A DNA stretch of 64,000 nucleotides from VRUE01 sp963730315 (GTDB lineage: Bacteria; Actinomycetota; Thermoleophilia; Solirubrobacterales; 70-9), in NCBI GenBank assembly GCA_963730315.1, contig CAVSRD010000008.1, positions 1 through 64,000 of the forward strand, read 5' to 3'. The notes under the pieces are model-generated. The model was not told the origin of the DNA, ran no database searches, and worked only from the letters and a program-made list of their open reading frames with translations. Made by a program: the position numbers and the translations under genes. Shown piece by piece: positions 17,275 to 26,057 of this stretch (within the stretch, counting starts at the first letter, position 1; the number at the start of each line of letters is the position of its first letter).

Positions 17275-17377
17275 CTCGCTCCTTTCGCTCTACATTGAGG
17301 GTACGCGGCGCGTCTAACGAGGATGTGACGGGGTCGCGCCTGCCCAAGCCGCCACTCGGCTTCGGCTGGTCCTTAGG

Positions 17378-18172
17378 ATGCCCGCCGTGACAGCGGCCTT
17401 CTACGAGCGGGACGGCGAGCAATTCCTCGCGACCGAGCTGACGCGGGGGCCGTGGGATCCGGGGGCGCAGCACGCGGGCCCGCCGTCCGCGCTGCTGGGG
17501 CGAGAGATCGAGCGGGTCGAGGGGGGTGAGGGGTTCCAGCTTGGGCGGGTGACGTTCGAGATCCTCAGGCCGGTGCCGATCGGGCCGGTGCGGGTCGAGG
17601 CCGGGGTGGTGCGGCCGGGCAGGAGCGTCCAGATGATCGAGGCCTCGCTGTCCGCCGCGGGCGAGGTGGCTATGAAGGCGAGGGCCTGGCGGCTGCGGAC
17701 CCATCCGCTCGAGATTCCGGAGGGAGTGGTGACCACGCCCCCGGCTCCACGTGGCCCCGAGCAGGGCAGCAAGCCCGGGTTCTTCGATACCGGGCAGGAC
17801 GTCGGCTACCACACCGCGATGGAGTGGCGTTCGGTCGGGGGTGGATTTCTGGAGCCCGGACCGGCTACGGTATGGATGCGGATGGGGTGCCGATTGGTGG
17901 CCGGGGAGGAGCCGACGGCGTTGCAGCGGACGCTGGTGGCGGCGGACGTGGGAAACGGGATCAGCGCGGTGCTCGACTGGCGTCGCTACCTCTTCGTCAA
18001 CGTCGACCTCAGCGTCCACCTGGAGCGGCTGCCGGAGGGGGAGTGGGTTTGCGTGGACGCGGTCACGCTGCCACAGCCCAGCGGCGTCGGGACGGCCGAG
18101 TCGGTGCTCTCGGACCGGCACGGCCGGATCGGCCGCGCAGTCCAGGCGCTGCTGATCGCCGAACGCGGCTGA
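17378..18172 (+). CDS. Acyl-CoA thioesterase-like (double hotdog) protein
   Basis: 264 residues of the thioesterase family related to TesB. The N-terminal hotdog has GPWDPGAQHAGPPSALLGRE and the family's RVTFEILRPVP followed by VRVEAGVVRPGRSVQMIEA; the C-terminal half contains DVGNGISAVLDW and FVNVDLSVHLERLPEGEWV. It likely hydrolyses an acyl-CoA, but the substrate cannot be assigned. It stands alone between msrB and an MFS transporter. Confidence 0.82.
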   Translation: MPAVTAAFYERDGEQFLATELTRGPWDPGAQHAGPPSALLGREIERVEGGEGFQLGRVTFEILRPVPIGPVRVEAGVVRPGRSVQMIEASLSAAGEVAMKARAWRLRTHPLEIPEGVVTTPPAPRGPEQGSKPGFFDTGQDVGYHTAMEWRSVGGGFLEPGPATVWMRMGCRLVAGEEPTALQRTLVAADVGNGISAVLDWRRYLFVNVDLSVHLERLPEGEWVCVDAVTLPQPSGVGTAESVLSDRHGRIGRAVQALLIAERG

Positions 18173-18243
18173 CTACCAGCCGTCAGTGGCCAGTTTGCCC
18201 ACGCATACGGTGGCGAAAGGTTGAGCAGTCGCCGGGAGGGCGG

Positions 18244-19431
18244 TCAGGCGGCTCGACTCGGGGCGGAGCGAATGCGAGAGGAGATCGTCAGGGCGGTGGT
18301 GGCCGAAGAGACGACGGCGATCGCGGCGGCGAAGAGGAAGGCGCCCTCGTAGTCGCTGAGCGCCGCCGCCACGCCGGCCAGCGGGGCGCCGATGCCGACG
18401 CCGGCGTCGAAGAAGGCGGTGAAGGTGCCGAGGGCGGCGCCGCGCCGCGTCTCCGGGATGCGTTCGACGACGATCAGCGACAGCGACGGGTAGAGCAGCG
18501 AGAAGGCGACGCCCATCGTCAGCGCGCCGAGCAGCGCCGTGGTAAGGCTGTGGGCGAGCCCGATCAAGGTCAGCCCGAGCGCCTCGCCGAGCGCCGCGAC
18601 CGCCGCGACTCGGGCGGGCCCGATCCGGTCGGGGAGGTCGCCGCCGATCAGCCGCGTCAGCACGATCGTTGTCGCGAAGGCGCCGAAAACGGTGGCGCCG
18701 TGCCCGGCGCCCCGCGCTTCCAGGTGGAGGACGACGAAGGCGGCGACCGTCGCGTAGCCGAGCGCCGCGAGGGCCAGAGCGACGCCCGGCCGGACCGCCT
18801 CGCGGGCGATCAGCGGGTGCTGCCCGGCGTGAGCAAGGGGGCGGAACGGGTCGGGCAACCGCAGCGCGATCAGCGCCCCGGCCAGCGGCGCGGCGCCGGC
18901 GAAAAGCCAGACCAGGGTGTAGCCGGAGGAGTGCTGGAGCAGCTCTCCGATCAGCGGCCCGAGGCTGAGCGCCGCCCAGACGGAGAGCCCGTAGAGGCCG
19001 ATCACCCGCCCGCGCCGCCCGGGCGGCGCGATGTCGACGATCCAGGCCGAGCCCGCCGTGAACACCGTCCCCTCGCCGGCACCGAGCAGCAGCCGGGCGA
19101 AGATCAGCCCCGGCACGCCGAGGGGGAGCAGATAGAGGAAGCCGGAGACGGCGACGAGCAGCGAGCCGAGCAGGACCGCCGGCCTGCGCCCGCGGAGGTC
19201 GGCGACCCGCCCGGCGATGGGGCGCAGGAGGAGGCCGGTGATCGCGTAGGAGCCGATCACGATGCCGACCGTGACGTTGCCGGCGCCGAGCGGCCCGTGC
19301 ACGTAGCGCGGCAGCACCGGAAGCACCGCGCCGACCGCGACCAGCGCCGCGAAGGTGACGGCGAAGACGCCCGCGAAGGCGACTCCGGGCCGGTGTACCG
19401 GCGCGGGAGGGGCGGTGGCTGCGTCGCTCAT
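18244..19431 (-). CDS. MFS transporter, drug-efflux type
   Basis: 395 residues with about twelve hydrophobic segments. The loop between helices 2 and 3 carries the MFS signature as GRVADLRGRRPAVLLGSLL, and ERIPETRRGAALGTFTAFFD lies in the second half. Similar to drug:H+ antiporters, though no substrate can be named. It overlaps the upstream HAD hydrolase by 4 bp, so the two are probably co-transcribed. Confidence 0.9.
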   Translation of the reverse strand: MSDAATAPPAPVHRPGVAFAGVFAVTFAALVAVGAVLPVLPRYVHGPLGAGNVTVGIVIGSYAITGLLLRPIAGRVADLRGRRPAVLLGSLLVAVSGFLYLLPLGVPGLIFARLLLGAGEGTVFTAGSAWIVDIAPPGRRGRVIGLYGLSVWAALSLGPLIGELLQHSSGYTLVWLFAGAAPLAGALIALRLPDPFRPLAHAGQHPLIAREAVRPGVALALAALGYATVAAFVVLHLEARGAGHGATVFGAFATTIVLTRLIGGDLPDRIGPARVAAVAALGEALGLTLIGLAHSLTTALLGALTMGVAFSLLYPSLSLIVVERIPETRRGAALGTFTAFFDAGVGIGAPLAGVAAALSDYEGAFLFAAAIAVVSSATTALTISSRIRSAPSRAA

Positions 19432-20216
19432 CCCCGCGCCAGCTCGGCGAGGCTCTCGACCACGTGGTCGGGGGGCGGCACGGCGTTCTCGGCTCGCTCG
19501 CGCGAGGTCGCCCCGCTCAGCACCAGGATCGTCTCCAGCCCGGCCCGGCGGCCGCCCTCGACGTCGGAGGAGACCCGGTCCCCCACCATCGCAACCCGCT
19601 CGGCGGCAGCGATCCGCTCACGCGCCATCTCGAACAGGTGTCGCTCCGGCTTGCCGCCGATCTCCGCCGTCGCGCCGCTCGCCGTCTCCACCGCGGCCAG
19701 CACCGCGCCGGTCCCGGGCCAGGCGCCGCCCGGCATCGGCATCGTCGGGTCGCGGCTGGTGGCCAGTAGCGCCGCGCCGCGCTGCAGCGCCAGGGTCGCG
19801 GTCAGCAGCTCCTCGTAGTCGAAGCCGCGGTGCCCGGAGACGAGCACGGCGTCGGCGCTTCGACCCGCCTCGCCATCGACCAGGTCGAGCCCCGCCGCCT
19901 CGACCGCCTCGTGGAAGGCCGAGGCGCCGATCGCGAACGCGGTGCCGCCTCGGCCGACGCGCTCCGCCGCCAGCCGAGCGGTCACCTCCCCGGCGGTTAC
20001 GACCCGGGCCCCGTCGACGGCGACCCCGGCCTCCGCCAGCCGCTCCGCGTAGGAAGACGGCGGCCTTCCCGGGTTGTTGGTGACGAAGACGATCTCCTTG
20101 TCAGCCTCCAGCAGGGAGCGCAGCGTCTCGGCCGAGCCGGGCACCATCTCCCGCCCCACCCACACGACGCCGTCGAGGTCGATCAGGAACCCGTCGAATT
20201 CGTCTGCCAGCGCCAC
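19428..20216 (-). CDS. HAD-IIA family hydrolase (NagD-like phosphatase)
   Basis: 262 residues. Motif I nucleophile DLDGVVW near residue 13, motif II FVTNNPGRPPSSY, a type IIA cap, then IGGKPERHLFEMA (motif III Lys) and VGDRVSSDVEGGRRAGLETI (motif IV). This subfamily contains p-nitrophenyl-phosphatase-like and sugar- or nucleotide-phosphate phosphatases; the substrate is not known. It is the first gene of a two-gene unit with the MFS transporter. Confidence 0.9.
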   Translation of the reverse strand: MALADEFDGFLIDLDGVVWVGREMVPGSAETLRSLLEADKEIVFVTNNPGRPPSSYAERLAEAGVAVDGARVVTAGEVTARLAAERVGRGGTAFAIGASAFHEAVEAAGLDLVDGEAGRSADAVLVSGHRGFDYEELLTATLALQRGAALLATSRDPTMPMPGGAWPGTGAVLAAVETASGATAEIGGKPERHLFEMARERIAAAERVAMVGDRVSSDVEGGRRAGLETILVLSGATSRERAENAVPPPDHVVESLAELARG

Positions 20217-20264
20217 CGGACGGTTCAGGCTATTGGAGCCCGTCGGCCCGCTACCGTGCTCGGA

Positions 20265-20996
20265 GTGAGCTTGGACGGCAAGGTGGTGATCGCCGAGGGC
20301 CTATCGCGGCGCTTCGGCGAGGGTGAGGCCGCGGTCGACGCGCTGGTCGATGTCAGCACCGCCTTCGACCGCAACCGCTTCACGGCGATCATGGGGCCGT
20401 CCGGGTCGGGAAAGTCGACCCTGATGCACATCCTTGCCGGACTCGACCGGCCGACCGCGGGCACGGTGGTCCTCGACGGCGAGGAGATCACCGGCCTCGA
20501 CGACGGCGCCCTGACCAAACTGCGCCGCGACAAGCTCGGCTTCGTCTTCCAGTTCTTCAACTTGCTGCCGGTCCTCAGCGCCGAGGAGAACCTGGTGCTG
20601 CCGCTCTCGATCGCCGGCCGCAGCCCCGACCGCGACTGGCTGGAGCGGCTGATCCGCACGGTCGGCCTCGAGGACCGCCGCGACCATCGCCCCTCGGAGC
20701 TGTCCGGCGGCCAGCAGCAGCGAGTCGCGGTCGCCCGCGCCCTGGTCTCCAAGCCGGCGGTCGTCTTCGCAGACGAGCCGACCGGCAACCTCGACTCGAA
20801 GGCGAGCGAGGACGTGTTGCGGCTGTTGCGCCAGGCGGTCGACGAGTTCGGCCAGACCGTCGTCATGGTCACCCACGATCCGGCCGGCGCCGCCCACGCC
20901 GACCGCCTGATCATGCTCCGCGACGGCCGCATCGTCCACGACGCGGCGCCGGGCTCGGCCGACGAGGTGATCGAGCTGACCAAGCAGATCGGCTGA
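20265..20996 (+). CDS. ABC transporter ATP-binding protein (MacB/LolD type)
   Basis: About 243 residues. Walker A GPSGSGKST, Q-loop FVFQFFNLLP, signature LSGGQQQRVAVARALV, Walker B AVVFADEPTGNLD and the switch His in VMVTHDP are all intact. Start is uncertain: GTG at 20265 is listed, but a GGAG at 20262-20265 would suit a TTG at 20271, two codons on. It is followed after 6 bp by its FtsX-type permease. The pair probably works in export of lipids, lipoproteins or drugs, or in envelope control. Confidence 0.93.
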   Translation: MSLDGKVVIAEGLSRRFGEGEAAVDALVDVSTAFDRNRFTAIMGPSGSGKSTLMHILAGLDRPTAGTVVLDGEEITGLDDGALTKLRRDKLGFVFQFFNLLPVLSAEENLVLPLSIAGRSPDRDWLERLIRTVGLEDRRDHRPSELSGGQQQRVAVARALVSKPAVVFADEPTGNLDSKASEDVLRLLRQAVDEFGQTVVMVTHDPAGAAHADRLIMLRDGRIVHDAAPGSADEVIELTKQIG

Positions 20997-21002
20997 GCGC
21001 CG

Positions 21003-23552
21003 GTGACGGGCCTCGCTCTCAGGAGCCTCTGGGCGCGCCGGGTGCGGGCGCTGGCGACGACCTTCGCGGTGGTGATCGGCGTCGCCTTCGTCGCCGGCTC
21101 CTACGTCCTCACCGACACGATCTTCGCCGCCTTCGACGAAATCTTCAGCGAGTCGCTGAAGGGGACCAGCGTCGTGATCACCGCCAGGAACCCGGTCGAG
21201 CAGGAGAGCGGCGAAGTGCCGACGGTCCCCGCCGCGCTGCTGGCCAGGGTGCGAGGGACGCCGGGAGTGCGCCTCGCCGCCGGGGCGATCTTCACGCCGG
21301 GCGGCTTCTTCGACTCCGAAGGCGACGTGATCGGGACCAAGTTCGCCCCCAAGTTCATCTCCTCGACCCTGCCCGACGGCCTCGAGTCGCTGACCTACCT
21401 CGACGGCCACCCGCCGCGCGGGCCGGGCGAAGCCTCGATCGACAAGGCCGCCGCGGAAGCCGCCGGCCTCGCGCTCGGCGAACCGCTGCGGATCGTCGGC
21501 CAGGGCAGGGCCCGCTCCTTCCGCCTGGTCGGCTTCACCCGGCTCGGCAGCGCTTCCTTCGGCGGCGCCAGCATCGCCCAGGTGACGCTGCCGGTCGCCC
21601 AGCGGCTGACCCACAAGCGCGGTCGCTTCGACCAGATCTCGGTCGCCGCCCGCGAGGGGGTTTCGCCGACGGCGCTGAAGAGACGGCTCGAACGCGCCCT
21701 GCCCCGCTCGGCGCGGGTCGAGACCGGGACGGAGAAAGCCGCTCGCAGCTCGGAAGAGATCCGCGAAAGCCTCGGCTTCCTGTCGACCCTGCTGCTGGTC
21801 TTCGGCTTCGTTGCCGTGCTGGTCGGTGCCTTCCTGATCTTCAACACCTTCTCGATCACGGTCGCCCAGCGCGTGTCCGAGTTCGGCTTGTTGCGCACGC
21901 TCGGCGCCTCGCGGCCGCAGATCCTCGCCTCGGTCGCGATCGAGGCGGTGGCGATCGGGCTGTGCGGCGCGCTCGTCGGCATCCCCGGTGGCTTTGCCGC
22001 CGCCGCCGGGCTGAACGCGCTCTTCGAGGCGGTCGGGGTCGATCTGCCCACCACCGGACTGGTGATGGAGACGCGGACGATCGCCATCGCGCTGGCGGTC
22101 GGGATCGCCGTCACCCTGGTCTCCTCGCTGGTCCCGGCGCTGCGCTCGACCCGGGTGCCGCCGATCGCCGCCCTGCAGGCCTACGCGCCGCCGGCCGGCG
22201 GGCGGCGCCAGCTCGCCTACGCCGCCCTCTCCGTCCTGCTCGGCCTCGCCGGCCTGGCGGTCCTCTCGATCGGCCTGTTCGGCGGCGGCGGCGCCGACAC
22301 CAGGGCCGGGCTGATCGGCGCCGGCGCGGTGGTGATCGTGCTCGGCGTCTCGCTGTTCAGCCCGCGGCTGGTGCCGCCGCTGGCGACGATCGCCGGCTGG
22401 CCGCTGGAGCGCCTGCGACGGCTCACCGGCCGGCTGGCGCGGGAGAACTCGCAGCGCAACCCGAGCCGCACCGCGGTCACCGCGGCGGCGCTGATGATCG
22501 GCCTGGCGCTGGTCACCTTCGTCACCGTCTTCGCCGCCGGCCTGAAGAGCTCGGTCGCCCAGGTGATCGACGAGAACTTCGCCGGCGGGTTGGTGATCGA
22601 GAACGGCGACGGCTTCTCGCCGATCCCGGCCGGGGCCGCCGCGGCGGCGCGCAAGGTCCCCGGCGTGGAGCTGGTCGCGACGGTGCGCTCGGCCGAAGCG
22701 AAGCTGCTCGGCGGCGGCGCTAAGGCGAAAGTCAGCGCGCCGACGCCCGACATCGGTGAGGCGGTGGAGCTGGAATGGAAGCGGGGCGGCCCGGCGACGC
22801 TGCGCAACCTCGGGGAAGGCGAAGCGGTCCTCTCCGAGTCGTTTGCGTCCGACCACGGTCTCGGGCCCGGCGATCGCTTCCGGCTGCTCACCCAGACCGG
22901 CGCGCGGCCGAGCTTCCGCGTCGCCGGCGAGTTCTCCTCGAAGCTGAAAATCTTCGGCAGCGTCCTCATCACCCAGCCGACGATGACCCGCGCCTTCGAC
23001 CAGACTGAGGACACGGTCGACTTCGTCAAGACCGAGCCGGGGGCGGACGCCGCCCGGGTCCAGGCGCTGCTCACCGCCGGCGCGGAACGCGCCTTCCCGA
23101 CCGCCGAAGTGCTCAACCAGCAGGAACTGAAGGAAAGCCGCGAAACCGAAATCGACCGGCTCGTGAGCTTCTTCTACGTGCTGCTGGCGCTGGCGATCGT
23201 CATCTCCCTGTTCGGGATCGCCAACACGCTGGCGCTCTCGATCCACGAGCGCACCCGCGAGCTGGGGATGCTGCGGGCGATCGGCATGTCACGACGCCAG
23301 GTGCGGACGATGATCCGCTACGAGGCGGTGATCACGGCGCTGATCGGAGCGATCCTCGGGATGGCCCTCGGGGTGGTCTTCGCGGCGCTCGTCTCCCGGC
23401 CCCTGAAGGACGAAGGGTTCGCGCTCTCCTACCCGATCGGGTCGCTGGTCGCGCTGCTCGTTCTCGCCGGGCTGGCGGGGGTGCTGGCAGCCGGCCCGCC
23501 GGCGCGGCGGGCGGCCCGGCTCGACGTGCTCGAGTCGCTCCAATACGAGTAG
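21003..23552 (+). CDS. FtsX-like ABC transporter permease
   Basis: 849 residues starting at a GTG. The architecture is one N-terminal helix (about 12-32), a large extracytoplasmic domain, three helices forming a first FtsX block (about 255-380), two central helices, a second extracytoplasmic domain and a C-terminal FtsX block (about 725-845, with LALSIHERTRELGMLRAIGM). This duplicated form is common in actinobacteria. The partner ATPase lies 6 bp upstream. No substrate-binding lipoprotein is adjacent. Confidence 0.92.
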   Translation: MTGLALRSLWARRVRALATTFAVVIGVAFVAGSYVLTDTIFAAFDEIFSESLKGTSVVITARNPVEQESGEVPTVPAALLARVRGTPGVRLAAGAIFTPGGFFDSEGDVIGTKFAPKFISSTLPDGLESLTYLDGHPPRGPGEASIDKAAAEAAGLALGEPLRIVGQGRARSFRLVGFTRLGSASFGGASIAQVTLPVAQRLTHKRGRFDQISVAAREGVSPTALKRRLERALPRSARVETGTEKAARSSEEIRESLGFLSTLLLVFGFVAVLVGAFLIFNTFSITVAQRVSEFGLLRTLGASRPQILASVAIEAVAIGLCGALVGIPGGFAAAAGLNALFEAVGVDLPTTGLVMETRTIAIALAVGIAVTLVSSLVPALRSTRVPPIAALQAYAPPAGGRRQLAYAALSVLLGLAGLAVLSIGLFGGGGADTRAGLIGAGAVVIVLGVSLFSPRLVPPLATIAGWPLERLRRLTGRLARENSQRNPSRTAVTAAALMIGLALVTFVTVFAAGLKSSVAQVIDENFAGGLVIENGDGFSPIPAGAAAAARKVPGVELVATVRSAEAKLLGGGAKAKVSAPTPDIGEAVELEWKRGGPATLRNLGEGEAVLSESFASDHGLGPGDRFRLLTQTGARPSFRVAGEFSSKLKIFGSVLITQPTMTRAFDQTEDTVDFVKTEPGADAARVQALLTAGAERAFPTAEVLNQQELKESRETEIDRLVSFFYVLLALAIVISLFGIANTLALSIHERTRELGMLRAIGMSRRQVRTMIRYEAVITALIGAILGMALGVVFAALVSRPLKDEGFALSYPIGSLVALLVLAGLAGVLAAGPPARRAARLDVLESLQYE

Positions 23553-23576
23553 CGGCGGGCGGCGCCGGGGCGGCGT

Positions 23577-24638
23577 TCAGCCGGCCAGGCCGAGGCGCAG
23601 CGCGCCGGCCAGCTCGAGCATCGCGGCGCGGGCACTGCGGTTGACCCCGGTCAGGTTGGCGAAGCCGTGGATCAGCTCGGGATGGCGGCGCAGCGCCACC
23701 CTGACGCCGGCGGCGCGCATCCGCTCCGCGTACGCCTCGCCCTCGTCGCGCAGCGGGTCGAAGCCGGCGGTCGCCACGTAGGCCGGCGGCAGGTTGGAGT
23801 GGTCGGCGGCGCGCAGCACCGAGACGCGCGGGTCCTCGCGCATCGCCGGCTCGGGCAGGTAGTGCCGCTCGAACCAGTCCATGTCCGCCTTGGTCAGCAG
23901 GAACCCGACCGCGAACAGGTCGCGCGAGCGCCGCCTCCCGATCGCATCGGTCGGCGGGTAGAGCAGAGCCTGCATCGCCGGGCGGGGACCGTCGCCGTCG
24001 CGGGCGAGGAGGCTGACCGCGGCCGCCAGGTTGCCGCCGGCGCTGTCGCCGCCGACCGCGATCCGCGCCGGGTCGGCGCCGATCTCCGTCGCCGACTCCG
24101 CGGCCCAGCGGAAGGCGGCGAGCGCGTCTTCGATCGGGGCGGGGAAGGGGTGCTCGGGGGCAAGCCGGTAGCCGGCGGAGAGGACGGCGGCGCCGCTGTG
24201 GGCGGCGAGGAGGCGGCAGGCCTCCTTGTGCGTGTCGAGGCCGCCGATCGTCCAGCCGCCGCCGTGGAAGTAGACGAGCAGCGGCCGGGGCGGCGGAGCG
24301 GCGGCGTGGGGTACGTAGAGCCGCGCCGGGATGTTCCCGGCCGGGCCCGGAATCGACCGCGCCTCGACCCGCTCCATTCGCGGGAACCGCCCGGCGACCG
24401 CCGCGGCGCCGGCCCGGTAGTCCGCCCGCGCCTGCTCGAGGCTGCGGCCCTCGGCGACCGAGACCAGGCCGTTCAGCCTCATCATCCCCAGCAGCGCATG
24501 CATTTCGGGGTCCAGCTCGAGCCCGTCGAGCCGTGGCGGTGGCCCGAACGCGAGCCGCTGCAGCCAGCGCGGCGCCCCGCAGGCGAGGCGGAGCACCCGG
24601 TGCTCGATTCGCGGCGGGAGGCGGACTGGGTAGGCCAC
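23577..24638 (-). CDS. Alpha/beta hydrolase, HSL (hormone-sensitive lipase) family
   Basis: 353 residues. Oxyanion motif HGGG at 125-128, nucleophile Ser199 in GGDSAGGN, acid Asp294 in FDPLRDEGEAY and His324 in ELIHGF: a complete esterase triad of the HSL/GDXG family. No signal peptide is visible, so it is probably cytoplasmic and acts on short or medium acyl esters. Divergent from the P450 gene with 63 bp between starts. Confidence 0.93.
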   Translation of the reverse strand: MAYPVRLPPRIEHRVLRLACGAPRWLQRLAFGPPPRLDGLELDPEMHALLGMMRLNGLVSVAEGRSLEQARADYRAGAAAVAGRFPRMERVEARSIPGPAGNIPARLYVPHAAAPPPRPLLVYFHGGGWTIGGLDTHKEACRLLAAHSGAAVLSAGYRLAPEHPFPAPIEDALAAFRWAAESATEIGADPARIAVGGDSAGGNLAAAVSLLARDGDGPRPAMQALLYPPTDAIGRRRSRDLFAVGFLLTKADMDWFERHYLPEPAMREDPRVSVLRAADHSNLPPAYVATAGFDPLRDEGEAYAERMRAAGVRVALRRHPELIHGFANLTGVNRSARAAMLELAGALRLGLAG

Positions 24639-24701
24639 GGTTCCAGCCTACGTCAGCACGGGGCTCACCCTGCCGTTGCCGCAAGCTATACCGTGGTTCA
24701 T

Positions 24702-26051
24702 ATGGAGGCGGTGACGACAACCGCCCGGCGGCCGGCGGGCGCGGCGCCGAGGAAGCGCCGCCTACCACCCGGCCCGTCGCTGCCGCGCGTCGTGCAGACG
24801 GCGATCTGGTCGCGGCAGGCGCGGCGGCTGCTCTACGCCTGCCAGGATCGCTACGGCGACATCTTCACGCTGAAGATCCTCGGCGAGACCTGGGCGGTTC
24901 TGGCCGACCCCGAGGACGTCAAGCAGGTCTTCACCGGCGATCCGCGCGTATTCCACGCCGGCGAGGGCAATGAGTTGCTGGCGCCGCTGCTCGGCCCGTA
25001 CTCGCTGCTCGTGCTTGACGAGGACGAGCACCTGAGCCAGCGCAAGCTGCTGCTGCCGCCGTTCCACGGAAGGCGCATGCAGGCCTATGAGGCGATCATG
25101 GCGGAGATCGCCGAGCGCGAGATCTCCTCCTGGCCGAGCGGCGAGCCTCACGCGCTGCGCCCGCGCATGCAGGCGCTCACCCTGGAGATCATCCTGCGCA
25201 CCGTCTTCGGCGCCCGCGAGGGCGAGGGGCTCGCGGAGCTGCGCGACGCCCTGCGCCACTACCTCGAGCTGCTAAGCGACCCGCGCCAGCTGCTGCCCGT
25301 AACCCTGCTGGGCCCGCAGCGGATCCGCCGCCTGCCCTGGTTCCGGCGGGCGATGGACCGGGTCGACGCCCTGATCTTCCGCGAGATCGCCGCCCGCAAG
25401 CGCGCCGAAGACCTGGACGAGCGCGACGACGTCCTCTCGATGCTGGTCGGCGCCCGCCACGAGGACGGCAGCCCGATGAGCGAGGCGGAGATGCGCGACG
25501 AGCTGCTCACGCTGCTCACCGCCGGCCACGAGACGACCGCGACCTCGCTCGCCTGGGCGGTCGAGCGGCTGAGCCGCCATCCGCAGAAGCTGGAGCGGTT
25601 GCGCGAGGAGGTCGGGACCGGCGGTGAGGGGGAGGACGCCTACCTGAACGCGACGATCCAGGAGACGCTGCGCCTACGACCGGTGATCTCGATCGTCCTC
25701 CGCCGCCTCGCCGAGCCGGTCGAGATCGCCGGCTACGAGCTGCCGGCCGGGGTCGCGGTCGTGCCCTCCGTCTACCTCGTCCACCGCAACCCGGAGGTCT
25801 ACCCGGACCCCCAGGCCTTCCTGCCCGAGCGCTTCCTGGACAAGCCGCCGGGCACCTACACCTGGATCCCCTTCGGCGGCGGCGTCCGTCGCTGCCTCGG
25901 CGCCTCCTTCGCCCAGTTCGAGATGGCGGTGGTCCTGAGAGAGCTGGTCAGGCGTTGGCGGGTCCGCCCCGTCAACCCGCGGTCCGAGCGGATCTACCGC
26001 CGCGCGATCACCGAGACGCCGCGCCACAACGCCACCGTGATCCTCGACTGA
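24702..26051 (+). CDS. Cytochrome P450
   Basis: 449 residues from the ATG at 24702. It has the I-helix oxygen-activation motif AGHETTA, the K-helix ExxR in ETLRLRP, and the haem Cys398 in FGGGVRRCLGASFAQ. The N-terminus is Ala/Arg/Pro-rich with no membrane anchor, as in soluble bacterial P450s. The PERFLDKPPGTYTWIPFGGG segment resembles class I enzymes that use ferredoxin; no ferredoxin gene is adjacent. Substrate unknown. Confidence 0.94.
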   Translation: MEAVTTTARRPAGAAPRKRRLPPGPSLPRVVQTAIWSRQARRLLYACQDRYGDIFTLKILGETWAVLADPEDVKQVFTGDPRVFHAGEGNELLAPLLGPYSLLVLDEDEHLSQRKLLLPPFHGRRMQAYEAIMAEIAEREISSWPSGEPHALRPRMQALTLEIILRTVFGAREGEGLAELRDALRHYLELLSDPRQLLPVTLLGPQRIRRLPWFRRAMDRVDALIFREIAARKRAEDLDERDDVLSMLVGARHEDGSPMSEAEMRDELLTLLTAGHETTATSLAWAVERLSRHPQKLERLREEVGTGGEGEDAYLNATIQETLRLRPVISIVLRRLAEPVEIAGYELPAGVAVVPSVYLVHRNPEVYPDPQAFLPERFLDKPPGTYTWIPFGGGVRRCLGASFAQFEMAVVLRELVRRWRVRPVNPRSERIYRRAITETPRHNATVILD

Positions 26052-26057
26052 CTCGGC

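Noticed and set aside
23553..23576. GC-rich gap between the FtsX-like permease and the esterase as a terminator
   Set aside because: No stable dyad with a loop and tail could be drawn.
23667..24701. N-terminal extension of the P450 frame
   Set aside because: It is antisense to the esterase gene; the P450 pattern starts after the ATG at 24702.
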